From NCBI GenBank assembly GCA_040877625.1, contig JBBDNK010000006.1, positions 1 to 64,000 of the forward strand: a stretch of 64,000 bases of DNA, in the 5' to 3' direction. The position numbers and the translations under genes are program-made. The notes under the pieces are model-generated. The model searched no databases and was not told where the DNA came from. It saw only the letters and a list, made by a program, of their open reading frames with translations. The DNA comes from Methylonatrum sp040877625 (GTDB lineage: Bacteria > Pseudomonadota > Gammaproteobacteria > Nitrococcales > Aquisalimonadaceae). Below are positions 27,632-36,802 of this stretch, in pieces (the first letter of the stretch is position 1; every line of letters starts with the position of its first letter).

Positions 27632-28781
27632 TCAACGTGCGCTCTACGGCCAGCCCGGAACCGAGGTGCCCACGGGACGGCCGCTGTCGGTGCTGGTGCT
27701 GGCGCCGGATCCACGGCTGTCCGGTGGCGTGGGACAGTTTCTGCGTAGCGCGCTTGCGCACCTGTCCGATGCGACCACTGCGCGGCTGCTGATCATCGGC
27801 CGGCGACCATCGGATCGCGCCCGGCTGCGCATGGTTCTCCGCCCGCTGGCGGATTGCCTGCGCCTGTTGTGGACGGCCTGGACCACGCCGAGCGAAGTAC
27901 TGCATGCCAATCCCTCCATGGCGCCGAAGGCGATCTTGCGGGACGGCCTGTTTCTGGCCGCCGCGCGTCTGGGGCGCTTTCGCGCGGTGGTGGTTTTCTT
28001 TCACGGCTGGGAAGTCCCACTGGCGGACGCCATCGGCCGATCACCGTGGCGGCGGGCGCTGTTCCGTTTCGCCTACGGCGGCGCGGATCATGTTTTCGTT
28101 CTTTCGACCGCTTTCCGGGAGCAGCTTGTCGCCCTGGGAATGGACCGCGACCGGGTGGAAGTCACCACCACTATGTTCAATGGCGCGGAACTCGGCGATC
28201 GCGCTGTTTCGCTGGCCGGGAGGCGCGTTTCCAGGCCGGCAAGGCTGCTGTTCATGGGGCGTATGGTGGCCGCGAAAGGCGTCCACGAACTGCTGGACGC
28301 TTTCGTGTTGCTGCGCCGGAGCTTCCCCGGCCTCGAGCTCATTGTCGGCGGAGACGGGCCCCTACTCGAGGAGATCCGCGCCAGGGTGCAGAGGCTGGGC
28401 CTGCAGGGAGCCGTCCATTGCCCCGGCTTTGTCAGTGGCTCCACCAAGGCCTGCCTGTTCGCCGAGTCCGATATCTTCGTGTTGCCGACGTCGCATCCGG
28501 AGGGCTGCCCGGTCGCCATTCTCGAGGCCATGGCCATGGGGCTGCCGGTGGTTGCCTCGCGCGTCGGCGGAATTCCCCTGGTGGTGGAGGACGGCAGGAA
28601 TGGGCGCCTGATTGCCAGGGTCGGTCCGGAGTCGATACGGACGGTGCTGGAGGAACTCCTGAACGACCGCGCGGCTCTGCGGCAGATGGGTGCGCGCAAT
28701 CGGGAGAAGGCCTGGCGGCTGTATGAGGCCAAGGCGATCACCCGGTCGCTGGAGGCAAGATACCGCCAGTTGGTTAGCTGA
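27618..28781 (+). CDS. GT4-family glycosyltransferase
   Basis: A 387-residue GT-B enzyme. The N-terminal strand is VLVLAPDPRLSGGVGQFLR. The donor domain has LLFMGRMVAAKGVHELLDAF, IVGGDGPLLEEIR and PTSHPEGCPVAILEAMAMG. The first of two adjacent ATGs (27618, 27621), after AAGGGA, overlaps the sulfotransferase end. It is the last gene of the 21-kb operon. Its 3' end overlaps by 8 bases a convergent sulfotransferase gene. Confidence 0.87.
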   Translation: MMVGNQRALYGQPGTEVPTGRPLSVLVLAPDPRLSGGVGQFLRSALAHLSDATTARLLIIGRRPSDRARLRMVLRPLADCLRLLWTAWTTPSEVLHANPSMAPKAILRDGLFLAAARLGRFRAVVVFFHGWEVPLADAIGRSPWRRALFRFAYGGADHVFVLSTAFREQLVALGMDRDRVEVTTTMFNGAELGDRAVSLAGRRVSRPARLLFMGRMVAAKGVHELLDAFVLLRRSFPGLELIVGGDGPLLEEIRARVQRLGLQGAVHCPGFVSGSTKACLFAESDIFVLPTSHPEGCPVAILEAMAMGLPVVASRVGGIPLVVEDGRNGRLIARVGPESIRTVLEELLNDRAALRQMGARNREKAWRLYEAKAITRSLEARYRQLVS

Positions 28782-29637
28782 CGGCCTGCCGTGGCCGTTC
28801 GGCCGCGGTGGCGTGTCTGCGCAATTGATAATAGCCGTCCAGTTCCTCCATCGTATGCTCGCAAAGCGCCCTGACTTCGGGCGTCAGCGCCGGCCCGTTC
28901 GATTTCGTCACCGAAGCGCTGTTGATAAAGCGGCCACACCGTTCATGCCTGTGCAGGCCGATGCGGTCGAACACCCAGGCGAGTTCGTCTCTGCCGTTCA
29001 CCGCCAGTTGTTCGTATTTCACCAGGGTGACCGCGGGATCGGTCGCCAGGCTGTTTTCGATGATGATCTGATTCCTTGCCCACCAGGCGAGGCAGCAAAG
29101 ATCGAACTCGGTCAGGTGCGTGGAATAGATTTCTCGCAGTACGGCTTCGGTAGTGGGTGAAACGCCGTCCTGAAACCACCCGCCGCCGCGCCGCCCGGTG
29201 CAGACCAGGCGAACCGCCCGGGTCGCTTCGCCGAATCTCTCCAGTGCGGAGCGTGCCGCGGCCTTGTAGTGCCGGAACGCCCAGAGGAGTCTGGATTTCG
29301 GAAATTCATGTCGAAACTCTTCGATTCTATGGCTGTCGCAGATCGGTTTGAAACAGGCGAACGGCGTTTTTGCCGCATGAATTGCATCATGAACAATCTG
29401 AAAATTGCGAACCTGGTAATCCTTGAACACGATGCTGTTTCTGTGCTCGTCAAAGACCACGGTGTCCGGGTGCATATGAAATGCAAACATCAGCATCGAG
29501 GTGCCTGAACGTTGCCTGCCAAAGATGAATACAGGCGTGGTTTCCTGCAGTCCACGAAAGGGATAGCGAATTCCTTTTTGCAGTTCGGAAAAAAGTGCGC
29601 CTCTTTTCTGCCTGTCAAGCAGCGAACGGAGCCTCAT
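28774..29637 (-). CDS. Sulfotransferase family protein (2)
   Basis: About 287 residues. The PSB loop is FIFGRQRSGTSMLMFAF; RLLWAFRHYKAAARSAL is the likely 3'-phosphate segment. WWARNQIIIENSL and VTLVKYEQLA are typical C-terminal features. ATG at 29637, 7 bases after AAAGGGAG, is preferred over one 17 codons further out. It lies downstream of a second minus-strand sulfotransferase gene with a 65-base gap, so the two are probably cotranscribed. Confidence 0.85.
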   Translation of the reverse strand: MRLRSLLDRQKRGALFSELQKGIRYPFRGLQETTPVFIFGRQRSGTSMLMFAFHMHPDTVVFDEHRNSIVFKDYQVRNFQIVHDAIHAAKTPFACFKPICDSHRIEEFRHEFPKSRLLWAFRHYKAAARSALERFGEATRAVRLVCTGRRGGGWFQDGVSPTTEAVLREIYSTHLTEFDLCCLAWWARNQIIIENSLATDPAVTLVKYEQLAVNGRDELAWVFDRIGLHRHERCGRFINSASVTKSNGPALTPEVRALCEHTMEELDGYYQLRRHATAAERPRQAVS

Positions 29638-29702
29638 GCTCAATCTCCCTTTGAGGAATGGGTAATCTCTTCCATGGGAATACATCAACGTCTCCTAAAG
29701 CT

Positions 29703-30617
29703 TCATTCGTAGCCGTAGCTGCGGTTGAGCGCGCCGGCGATGCGATCGAAGGTGGTGCTGTCTTCGGCGGACAGGCCTGCCTTGCCGGAAACCGGCTTCT
29801 CCACCTGGCGCCGTCCTCCCAACCGGGCGCTTGTGTTGCCCAGTATGTGCTGGGATTGCGGAGACACTTCCAGGCACGCCGGGTCATACGCGATGCCAAT
29901 GGACGCGCACAAGCGCGTCAGCGTTTCGACCGGGTTGGAGGCGAGATCTTCGTAGCGCAGCGCGTATCGCCTGCGGGGGTCGACATACTCCAGCACGCGT
30001 TGCGCGCGCTGGTTGACCCGTTTCCATTTCTGAATGGCCCGGGCGAGGGGGATATGGCCGTGGTACTTCCTTCTCGAGAGCATCACGTCGCGTCCGTCGC
30101 GCGTCAGCTGTATCGCGAAAAGCCTGTCCTGGAGCGCTTCGGAGAGAGGCTTTACGCGTGTGGGGTTCTTGGACGTATCGAGAAACACGTCCTTACCGGT
30201 GACGTCGAGAATCGCATTCGCCAGAGCGATGTTCCGTCGGGTGATTGCGTCCCGGTATGCGCGACAGTCGGGGGAAAGTCCGCAGGCGAAGTCGCGAAGG
30301 TTTTCAAGCCGGTTTGTACGCAGGTTGGAGAACTGCATGCGCTGCAGCGGATTGTCCTTCAGAGGCCTGTAACGGGTTCCGAAGTTCCGCAGATTCAGTG
30401 TCGTGCCGTTGCTTGTCATTTGTCTGGCAACCGCCCGCCAGAAGTCGCAATCGCGCAGCCGGTTGCCGCAGGAGCAATGATAGGTATTTTCGTCGATGTG
30501 CGGTTCGGGCCCGGTCATCTCGCCAACCGTGGCGATCCGCGGATGTCTGCCGAGCAGCATGGCGAGCAAGGTGGACCCGGAGTAGCTCGAGCCGGCGACA
30601 ATTATGAATCGGTGCAT
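29703..30617 (-). CDS. Sulfotransferase family protein (3)
   Basis: A 304-residue enzyme. The N-terminus FIIVAGSSYSGSTLLAMLLG is the PSB loop of the carbohydrate sulfotransferase type. It also has the Cys-rich YHCSCGNRLRDCDFW, the LDTSKNPTR segment and the 3'-phosphate motif QLTRDGRDVMLSRRK, followed by RYEDLASNPVETL. The CSCG/RDCDFW insert suggests a structural metal or disulfide. It diverges from sulfotransferase (4) across 165 bases. Confidence 0.87.
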   Translation of the reverse strand: MHRFIIVAGSSYSGSTLLAMLLGRHPRIATVGEMTGPEPHIDENTYHCSCGNRLRDCDFWRAVARQMTSNGTTLNLRNFGTRYRPLKDNPLQRMQFSNLRTNRLENLRDFACGLSPDCRAYRDAITRRNIALANAILDVTGKDVFLDTSKNPTRVKPLSEALQDRLFAIQLTRDGRDVMLSRRKYHGHIPLARAIQKWKRVNQRAQRVLEYVDPRRRYALRYEDLASNPVETLTRLCASIGIAYDPACLEVSPQSQHILGNTSARLGGRRQVEKPVSGKAGLSAEDSTTFDRIAGALNRSYGYE

Positions 30618-30782
30618 CAGTCGGTTCCCTCCGTCATCAACACGATCAATTCGGGTGTACGGGGGGTGAGGCCACCCGCATCCTGAAGGTCAGCATAGCC
30701 AATTTGCAGGCAACGATATCGAAACTTCCGCCGGACGCCGCTAGACTCGAGAAACCCTATCGGCAAGAGATGAGGAAATGTC

Positions 30783-31808
30783 ATGGGAAACGCGCCATGG
30801 AATGGCCCCCTGTTCATCGTCGGCCTGCCCAGATCCGGCACCAAGTTGCTGCGAGCCCTGCTGAATAACCACCCCCGGATCCATATCCCCTCCACGGAAA
30901 CCGAGTTTCTGCCGATCTGGATAGCCGAGTGGGATCGGTACGGTGACCTCGCCGATTACGCTAACTTCAAGAGCTTTCATCAGCGTTCCGTCCGGCTTCC
31001 GTACTTCAACTATCAGCTCGGATACGGTCGCCCGGTCGATCCGCGCACCTGGTACGCAAGCTGTCGCGACTATTCCGTCGCCGGCGTGTTCGAAGCGCTT
31101 GTTCGTCATGACACCGGAACCCTGCACAATGCCGGCGTCATCTGGGGCGACAAGTCACCGACCTACATCCGCTATATGGCACCGATCGCCGGCACGTTTC
31201 CGGGCGCGCGCGTCATTCATATCGTCAGAGACGTTCGCGACTACTGCCTGTCAGTCGAAAACGCCTGGGGGAAGACCAAGGTTCGCGCCGCACAGCGTTG
31301 GGTGGATTCCATTCTGGGCGCGCGACAGGTTGCCGCGCGGCTGCGGGGCCGTTATATGGAGCTCCGGTACGAGGACCTGCTGACTGACCCGGAGGCGGAG
31401 ATCACGCGCATCTGCCGCTTTCTGGGCGTCGATTTCCGCGCGGCCATGATACGGCTCGATGGGCCGTCCGAAGGTGTCGGAGACGCCAGAAATCAGTCCA
31501 GAATCGTCCAGGAAAACTCAGGCAAATACCTGCGTAAAATGCGCCGCCGCGATCTGGCTGCCGTCGAAGCCATTGCCGGCCAACTGCTGCGCGACATGAA
31601 TTACTCGCTTGCATTGCCGGCGAGCGAACGAAAGCGGGTGCGCCCGGCATTGATGAGGCTCTACCAACTGTGTGACGGGGTCAGTTTTCTGCGGTTCATG
31701 ATCAGGCGGCGGGGGATAGCGCCGGCGCTGCGGCACTGGCTCGGAGGCGTGGCGCGGATAGCGCGATTGCGGGGCGCCAGATTGCTGGAAAAGACGACCA
31801 TGCCCTAG
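30783..31808 (+). CDS. Sulfotransferase family protein (4)
   Basis: A 341-residue enzyme with a textbook PSB loop (FIVGLPRSGTKLLRALLNNH), WGDKSPTYIRYM, the 3'-phosphate motif HIVRDVRDYCLSV and RYEDLLTDPEAEI. ATG at 30783 follows GAGGA. It is a monocistronic plus-strand gene between two minus-strand units. With the other three it implies several distinct sulfation positions. Genes for making PAPS are not in the window. Confidence 0.88.
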   Translation: MGNAPWNGPLFIVGLPRSGTKLLRALLNNHPRIHIPSTETEFLPIWIAEWDRYGDLADYANFKSFHQRSVRLPYFNYQLGYGRPVDPRTWYASCRDYSVAGVFEALVRHDTGTLHNAGVIWGDKSPTYIRYMAPIAGTFPGARVIHIVRDVRDYCLSVENAWGKTKVRAAQRWVDSILGARQVAARLRGRYMELRYEDLLTDPEAEITRICRFLGVDFRAAMIRLDGPSEGVGDARNQSRIVQENSGKYLRKMRRRDLAAVEAIAGQLLRDMNYSLALPASERKRVRPALMRLYQLCDGVSFLRFMIRRRGIAPALRHWLGGVARIARLRGARLLEKTTMP

Positions 31809-31826
31809 GGAGACGGTTCCGCAGTG

Positions 31827-31852
31827 CCGGGAGAGGCGACCGCCTCCCCCGG
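31827..31852. terminator. Bidirectional terminator hairpin
   Basis: CCGGGAGAGG (31827-31836) pairs with CCTCCCCCGG (31843-31852), with one mismatch. It lies between the convergent sulfotransferase (4) and lyase genes. There is no U-tract. Confidence 0.5.
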
Positions 31853-31864
31853 TTCGGGCTGCGC

Positions 31865-33247
31865 TCAGTCGGCTGTCAGATTGGCCGGTGCCTTGGGGCG
31901 AGCGGGTTGCTTCGGATCTTCCGCCTTCACGCCTTCCATCTCGGCCGCGAATGCGTGTAGCCATTCCTCCAGATTGGTATAGCCGTTACCGTTACTGTCC
32001 GCGTTGGGGTTCGACGGCAACGCCAGTACCCGGCGGTTGACGGGGGTGGACGGCCATCCGCCGACATCCCTGGGGCTGTCGATCATCCGCCCGGTGCCAT
32101 TGGCGACCTGGGACATGATCCGCTTGTCGACCGAGTCCCTGTCCGTTGGCCGTGCGCCGGCGTTGGCCAGCACATGCGCTTCGACCTTGCTGGAATCCAT
32201 CGGTTCGAACCCGGCGAGGCTGACCGGCGACGATGTCGCCCTGACCCAGTTGCCTGCGTAGTTGTCGACCATCGACCAGGGGTTGCTCGCATTGTAGCCG
32301 GCGCCCCTGTTATCCGACACATACACCCTGGAGTTGGAGTGCATGGCCAGCGAGGCATTGCCCCGGTTCGGCTCGATGACAATACCCTTGGTGGAGCCGG
32401 ATTCCGGCCCGGGCTTGTAAACGTTTCCGATCAGGCTGGTCTTTGACGGCACGCCGTTGCGATTGAATATCTCCGTGCCTCGGGTCTTCCAGTTATAGAC
32501 CACGTTGTTTGCGAACAAGAAAGTCGCAATGGCAGTGCGCGGGTTCCTCGCCCTGCTTGTGGAGATGACGTTGCCGATCATGCTCATGCGGGTATTTGAT
32601 TGGCCGGCCACCAGTGGACCAAAGCCGTGCGGCGCGGACGGGTGTAGCGAATCGTCCAGCGGCTCCGCGAAGACGCTGTTATTGACCGTGACATTGCGGG
32701 CACCGTCCCAGACGGATAGCAGCTGATCGATCGTCCAGCTGACGGAGACGTGGTCCAGGACCACGTTATTGACGGTTCTGGATCCATGCATGATCTTGAA
32801 CCCGGCCCGCTGGCTGGGAGTGCTGCCGTCGCGGTCGTCGCCAACCCGCATGCGGATGTGCTGAATCAAGACATCGTTTGCACTGACCTTGAGCCCGGCA
32901 CCGCGAATGGTGATGCCGGGACTGGGCGCCGTCTGTCCCGCGACAGTCAGATTGGGGTTGTTTATCTGGATGTCGCTGGTCAGGCGGATGGTCCCCGAAA
33001 CCTCGAAGACACAGACCCGGGGGCCGGATGCATCGAGACACGCCTTGAGCGATCCCGAACCCGACGCATTCAGATTGGTAACCCTGTAAACACTGCCGCC
33101 CCGCCCTGCGGGGGTATCGATACCGTAGCCTACCGCACCCGGTATGACCGGCAGTGCGAATGCCTGTGAGACTGGAAGGAACATGCACGCCGAGGCGATG
33201 CCCAACGCTCTGAACCAGTGCCCGAATTCGTTTTTATAGTGACGCAT
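31865..33247 (-). CDS. Secreted pectate lyase-like protein (PL1-type beta-helix)
   Basis: A 460-residue protein with a signal peptide ending near SQAFA. It has the PL1 right-handed helix pattern: GYGIDTPAGRGGSVYRVTNL, SGTIRLTSDIQI, NLTVAGQTAPSPGITIRGAG, LIQHIRMRVGDD and VVLDHVSVSW. A Ca-binding-like DSNGNGYTNLEEWLHAF lies near the end. It should act outside the cytoplasm on uronate polymers, perhaps the cell's own. ATG at 33247 after TTGGGAG is preferred over a TTG four codons upstream. The upstream region is AT-rich and shares an element with the lipoprotein gene at 44.9 kb. Confidence 0.85.
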   Translation of the reverse strand: MRHYKNEFGHWFRALGIASACMFLPVSQAFALPVIPGAVGYGIDTPAGRGGSVYRVTNLNASGSGSLKACLDASGPRVCVFEVSGTIRLTSDIQINNPNLTVAGQTAPSPGITIRGAGLKVSANDVLIQHIRMRVGDDRDGSTPSQRAGFKIMHGSRTVNNVVLDHVSVSWTIDQLLSVWDGARNVTVNNSVFAEPLDDSLHPSAPHGFGPLVAGQSNTRMSMIGNVISTSRARNPRTAIATFLFANNVVYNWKTRGTEIFNRNGVPSKTSLIGNVYKPGPESGSTKGIVIEPNRGNASLAMHSNSRVYVSDNRGAGYNASNPWSMVDNYAGNWVRATSSPVSLAGFEPMDSSKVEAHVLANAGARPTDRDSVDKRIMSQVANGTGRMIDSPRDVGGWPSTPVNRRVLALPSNPNADSNGNGYTNLEEWLHAFAAEMEGVKAEDPKQPARPKAPANLTAD

Positions 33248-33286
33248 TGATACTCCCAAGCCAGATTTTGTCGTGAAGTTGAATTG

Positions 33287-33336
33287 GGATTTAACTGCGG
33301 TTCAATAAATTGGAGTGTGTGGCACATCACGAAATT
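33287..33336 (-). promoter_or_regulatory. Composite element shared with lipoprotein gene upstream region
   Basis: Plus-strand words GGATTTAACT (33287-33296), GGAGTGTGTG (33312-33321) and TCACGAAATT (33327-33336) recur in the same order at 45035-45088, with an identical 5-base gap between the last two. It lies 40-89 bases upstream of the lyase ATG. Confidence 0.5.
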
Positions 33337-33535
33337 AAAGGACGGCATACCTATAAAAATAGGACGTATGTACAGTATCAATAAGTAAGCCTTATTTTTC
33401 GTTATGACAGACGTATTATGTCGTTATTAAGTGACAGTTATGGAGGTTCCGGTCTATTCACACGGACGCGTGAATAAATTAGCGTGTCCTTAATAATGTC
33501 GTGTAATTATATGCGGCGGTCGCAGCGTTCAAGTC

Positions 33536-33578
33536 GCTGCATAGCCATTGCAGGATTAATGGAATAAATCAGTGTCTC
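33536..33578. repeat. Fragment of dispersed hairpin repeat (copy C)
   Basis: GCTGCATAGCCATTGCA followed by GGAATAAATCAGTGTCTC parallels bases 28-67 of copy A; the last 18 bases match at 17 positions. A small gap separates the two blocks. It lies just downstream of the UPF0104 gene end. Confidence 0.45.
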
Positions 33579-33593
33579 ACTAATAAACCGTGG

Positions 33594-34631
33594 TCAGGGT
33601 TTTTCAGTGGCGGTATCACGCCCAGGGACGCTGAAACTGCCGGCATTGAGGGTGTAGCTGAACCACCAGGGCAGCCAGGACAGAATTTTCAGAATCTGCC
33701 CCAGTAATGCGATGGAAAGGGCCTCGGTACTGGTCACCCCAACCAGCATCAGTGCCAGTACGAACATCGCCTCGAAAACGCCGAATCCGCCGACGGATAA
33801 CGGTATGCGCGCTGCCAGGTTGGCGAGGAACATGGCCGCCAGCACCGCGGCAAGGCTCGCCTCGATCTCCAGACCGACGGCGAGTATCCAGAAAGCCGCG
33901 GCGGTTACCACCGCCTCTACCACGGTCAGCACCGAGAAGATCGCCAGTTCCCGGCGGTGATGGGCGTACTCCCGGTAAGCGTCATGCAATTCCCGCAGCA
34001 AGCGCGCGGGTTTGCTGCCCGAGACCCTTCGAAGGACCGTATCGTGGAGAAAGTTGTAGATGGATTCTGTAAAGGACAGCCATAAGGCCAGCATGACGCC
34101 GGCCAGCATGGCGGCGGCAAACCAACCGGTGAAATAGAGTGTGGTGCCGAGTGGGGCGATGGTCGCCAGGTAGAGCACGGCCAGCAGGCAGAGCAGGCTG
34201 GAAATAATGAAACCGATACCGCGCTCCACCAGCATCGATGCAACCACGGTGTGCCCATTCAGCCCTTCACGGCTGGCGCATACCGTCCGAACCGCATCCG
34301 CGCCGATGGTTGCTGGCAGAAACAGCCCCCATACGTTGGCCGCGCAATAGACTTGTGTCGCCGTGCGAAGTGACATGGCCGCTCCACGGCAACGCAGCAG
34401 GCGCAGCCATTTATAGGCCATGACGGTACGCCCCGCGGTGATCGCCAGCATGGCCAGGACAAGGGCATGGATGCTTAATCGCGTCATTATCTCCCAGTGC
34501 GCGGCGACGCCGTCGCCAAGCCAGACCAGTACACCGATGAGCACAATTGCAATGGCCAGTCGGAACAGGTATCTCAATTCCTTTCTCCGTGGTTCCTTGG
34601 TGGTGCCGACAAGGCGGCTTCGCCGCGGCAC
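33594..34631 (-). CDS. UPF0104/LPG-synthase-type integral membrane protein (1)
   Basis: A 345-residue protein with about eight hydrophobic helices of the LPG_synthase_TM (PF03706) family. Typical marks are ITAGRTVMAYKWLRLL, the loop NVWGLFLPATIGADAVR and the late ARIPLSVGGFGVFEAMF. Members occur beside dolichol- or undecaprenyl-phosphate sugar genes and may act as lipid or lipid-sugar translocases; this is not proven. GTG at 34631 abuts the stop of the methyltransferase gene. A TTG about 18 codons in, next to GGAGAAAGGA, is an alternative start. Confidence 0.8.
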   Translation of the reverse strand: MPRRSRLVGTTKEPRRKELRYLFRLAIAIVLIGVLVWLGDGVAAHWEIMTRLSIHALVLAMLAITAGRTVMAYKWLRLLRCRGAAMSLRTATQVYCAANVWGLFLPATIGADAVRTVCASREGLNGHTVVASMLVERGIGFIISSLLCLLAVLYLATIAPLGTTLYFTGWFAAAMLAGVMLALWLSFTESIYNFLHDTVLRRVSGSKPARLLRELHDAYREYAHHRRELAIFSVLTVVEAVVTAAAFWILAVGLEIEASLAAVLAAMFLANLAARIPLSVGGFGVFEAMFVLALMLVGVTSTEALSIALLGQILKILSWLPWWFSYTLNAGSFSVPGRDTATEKP

Positions 34632-35420
34632 TTACTGCCGCCGTCTGGTTGATGAAGAGGCCCGGCCGCCAATGGCCGGGGAGGTCAACCGGGGGCGCGT
34701 CGCCTGCATGATGACGGGGGAGCCAAGCAGCGCGGTGAGGCCGAGCCGTCGGCACATATTTTCCGTCCCCTGAAACAGGGCGTTTCCCTGGCCGGCGCGA
34801 TGCAACACCATTGGCAACAGGAACTGCTTGCGCTGACGGATAACGGACAGCCCATGATGTGAGAACTCCCTTTCAAGTTGCCGCCTGGAGAAACTCAGGT
34901 AGGTACGGGTATTGCCCTCCAGTCGCTTCTTGACCGGAAAAAGCAGCGGGGTCAAGGCATTGGCGCTGTAAATGCTGGGGTAGTCGACAATCACCGCGTG
35001 GCGGGCAATCCGCGCCATTTCGGAAAGCAGTCCCTGCCGGTCCTGCACATGTGCCAGGAGGCGAACGGCGAGCACGATGTCGTGACTCCGGTCCGGCACA
35101 TCCAGATGCATGAAGTCCCCGCTCAGGGGGCGGACGCCCGCGAGCTGTTGCGCGCAAAGACGCGCAAAACATTCGCGGTTGCTGCCATGCAGGGTGACCT
35201 GCATGGCCAGGCGGGCGTACAGGGCGAGGAGCTGGCCATGGCCTCCGCCGATCTCAAGGATGCTGCCACCACGGTAGGATGCGATCAGCTCGCGCACACA
35301 CTGCTCCTGTACCGTCAGCATGTAACGCCCGGCAGGGCCGGCAAACCGGGCCGCGTAGGCGGCCGACGCGGTTTCGATATCCGCCGGCGCGGCGGTCGGA
35401 CGGTCGTCTGTTGCACTCAC
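34632..35420 (-). CDS. Class I SAM-dependent methyltransferase
   Basis: About 262 residues. Motif I is SILEIGGGHGQLLAL, followed by an acidic region (SGDFMHLDVPD) and VLAVRLLAHVQDRQGLLSEM. GTG at 35420 with AGAGGT 7 bases upstream is preferred; codons extending the frame to 35678 look non-coding. It is the first gene of a two-gene minus-strand unit with the UPF0104 protein. The target, sugar or lipid carrier, is unknown. Confidence 0.75.
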   Translation of the reverse strand: MSATDDRPTAAPADIETASAAYAARFAGPAGRYMLTVQEQCVRELIASYRGGSILEIGGGHGQLLALYARLAMQVTLHGSNRECFARLCAQQLAGVRPLSGDFMHLDVPDRSHDIVLAVRLLAHVQDRQGLLSEMARIARHAVIVDYPSIYSANALTPLLFPVKKRLEGNTRTYLSFSRRQLEREFSHHGLSVIRQRKQFLLPMVLHRAGQGNALFQGTENMCRRLGLTALLGSPVIMQATRPRLTSPAIGGRASSSTRRRQ

Positions 35421-35993
35421 GCATTGCACCTCTGAGCGGGGGAAGATTGGGGATGCCGAACCGGCGGCGATGGGCGGCCCGGATGCCATGTAGGCACGGA
35501 CGTTCATCGGTATGGACCGGCTGAGATGTCGGCGGCAGGGTAGTAATGACGCTCTCGCCTGGCGGAGCGCCACCTGCAACGCCGGCAATGCCGACTGCGC
35601 ACAGTGCATGGGAGTGCGGATATGGACGGGAATCTGGCTTGGTTCGGCCTGCCTTGGCCTTGAGTACGCATCGGGCAATGTCGTTATCCTGATGTTGGCC
35701 TATCCTGGCACGACATCAGTGTAGTCAAGATTCACCAGCGCGCTGAACCTGGCTGGCGAAAGTCGCGCTACCCTTGCAGAGGCTCCTTGAATCACCGCCT
35801 GAGACCAGCCGCACACGGTGTGCTACGTTTGCGAGGGTGTATTCACAGGCCAGAGTTTTTGCCCCTGTCGTACCCGGCTACGAGGTGCGGTGGGCCGCCC
35901 TGGCGGTGCCCCTCCGATTAAATCAAACAGAGATCTTTCGCCGCCGTCGGCCAGTGTTGCCGGGCTTGGTGAAAGGTCGGGCGAGGTCAAGGA
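35421..35993. other. Divergent intergenic region without recognisable gene
   Basis: These 573 bases separate the methyltransferase (minus) from the acetyltransferase (plus). Frames crossing the region have no ribosome-binding site or recognisable protein. Promoters for both directions must lie here, but I cannot place them. Confidence 0.5.
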
Positions 35994-36752
35994 ATGACCG
36001 ACAACAGAACCACGATTGAAATTCACAAGGTATTGCCGGCGGATCAGCTGCACGACGCTTCGGCGTCGCCGCTGACGCGCTATCGGCGGAAGGTGCTGGG
36101 TGAGGCGACGGCATTGACGTTTGCCCGCTACGAATTGTCCATCATGCTGGTAGGCAATCTGGCCGGAGCGGCGGGCTATCTCGCGCGCCGGATTTTCCTG
36201 CGTGGGCTATTCAGAACGTTCGGTTCCGGTGTCATTCTGGGGCGGGGTCTTGCCATTCGGCACCCTGGCCGGATAACGCTCGGTGAGCGTGTGGCAATTG
36301 ACGATCATGTGCTGCTGGATGCGGGAGGTGCCGGTGCGGACGGTATCACGCTGGGTGACGAGGTGATCGTGTCCAGGAACTGCGTGATACAGGGCAAGAC
36401 CGGGCCCGTTTCCGTGGGCAACCGTTCGGATATCGGCTGCAACACCATTGTCACGTCTGTTTCGGGGGTTCATATCGGTGCCCATACCCTCATTGCAGGC
36501 AATTGCTACATTGGTGGTGGCAGGTACATCACCGACCGCCGGGATGTCCCGATCATGGAACAGGGAACCTGTTCCAGAGGGCCGGTGGTCATGGAAGACG
36601 ACGTCTGGGTCGGTGCCAATGTGATCGTTCTGGACGGGGTTCGCATCGGGCGCGGCAGCATCATTGGTGCCGGTGCCCTGGTCACCAGGGATGTGCCCGA
36701 GTATTCCGTTGCCGTTGGTGTCCCGGCGAAGGTCGTGGGTACCCGTGCGTAA
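35994..36752 (+). CDS. Left-handed beta-helix acyltransferase (hexapeptide repeat)
   Basis: A 252-residue protein. After an N-terminal helical part (LARRIFLRGLF) come hexapeptide repeats such as ITLGERVAIDDHVLLD, GITLGDEVIVSRNCVIQG, PVSVGNRSDIGCNTIV and WVGANVIVLDGVRIGRGSII, ending in VTRDVPEYSVAVGVPAKVVG. This is the WbbJ/CysE-like O-acetyltransferase layout. It would acetylate a sugar hydroxyl. It opens the plus-strand run of five genes to 41.1 kb; GGTCAAGGA precedes the ATG. Confidence 0.87.
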   Translation: MTDNRTTIEIHKVLPADQLHDASASPLTRYRRKVLGEATALTFARYELSIMLVGNLAGAAGYLARRIFLRGLFRTFGSGVILGRGLAIRHPGRITLGERVAIDDHVLLDAGGAGADGITLGDEVIVSRNCVIQGKTGPVSVGNRSDIGCNTIVTSVSGVHIGAHTLIAGNCYIGGGRYITDRRDVPIMEQGTCSRGPVVMEDDVWVGANVIVLDGVRIGRGSIIGAGALVTRDVPEYSVAVGVPAKVVGTRA

Positions 36753-36802
36753 GGATACGCACACGCGCAATACACCATGGCGAAACCATCGCGGGAAATG
36801 GA

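Larger units (their letters stand above)
33248..33593. other. AT-rich intergenic region
   Basis: These 346 bases hold no gene and are strikingly AT-rich compared with the surrounding DNA, especially 33300-33530. They contain the lyase promoter region, the element shared with 45.0 kb, the hairpin CCTAT-AAAA-ATAGG (33350-33363) and copy C of the dispersed repeat. Confidence 0.7.

Noticed and set aside
30693..30709. GCATAGCCA..TTGCAGG as a fourth repeat copy
   Set aside because: Only about 16 bases match copy C and the diagnostic GGAATARATCAG block is missing.
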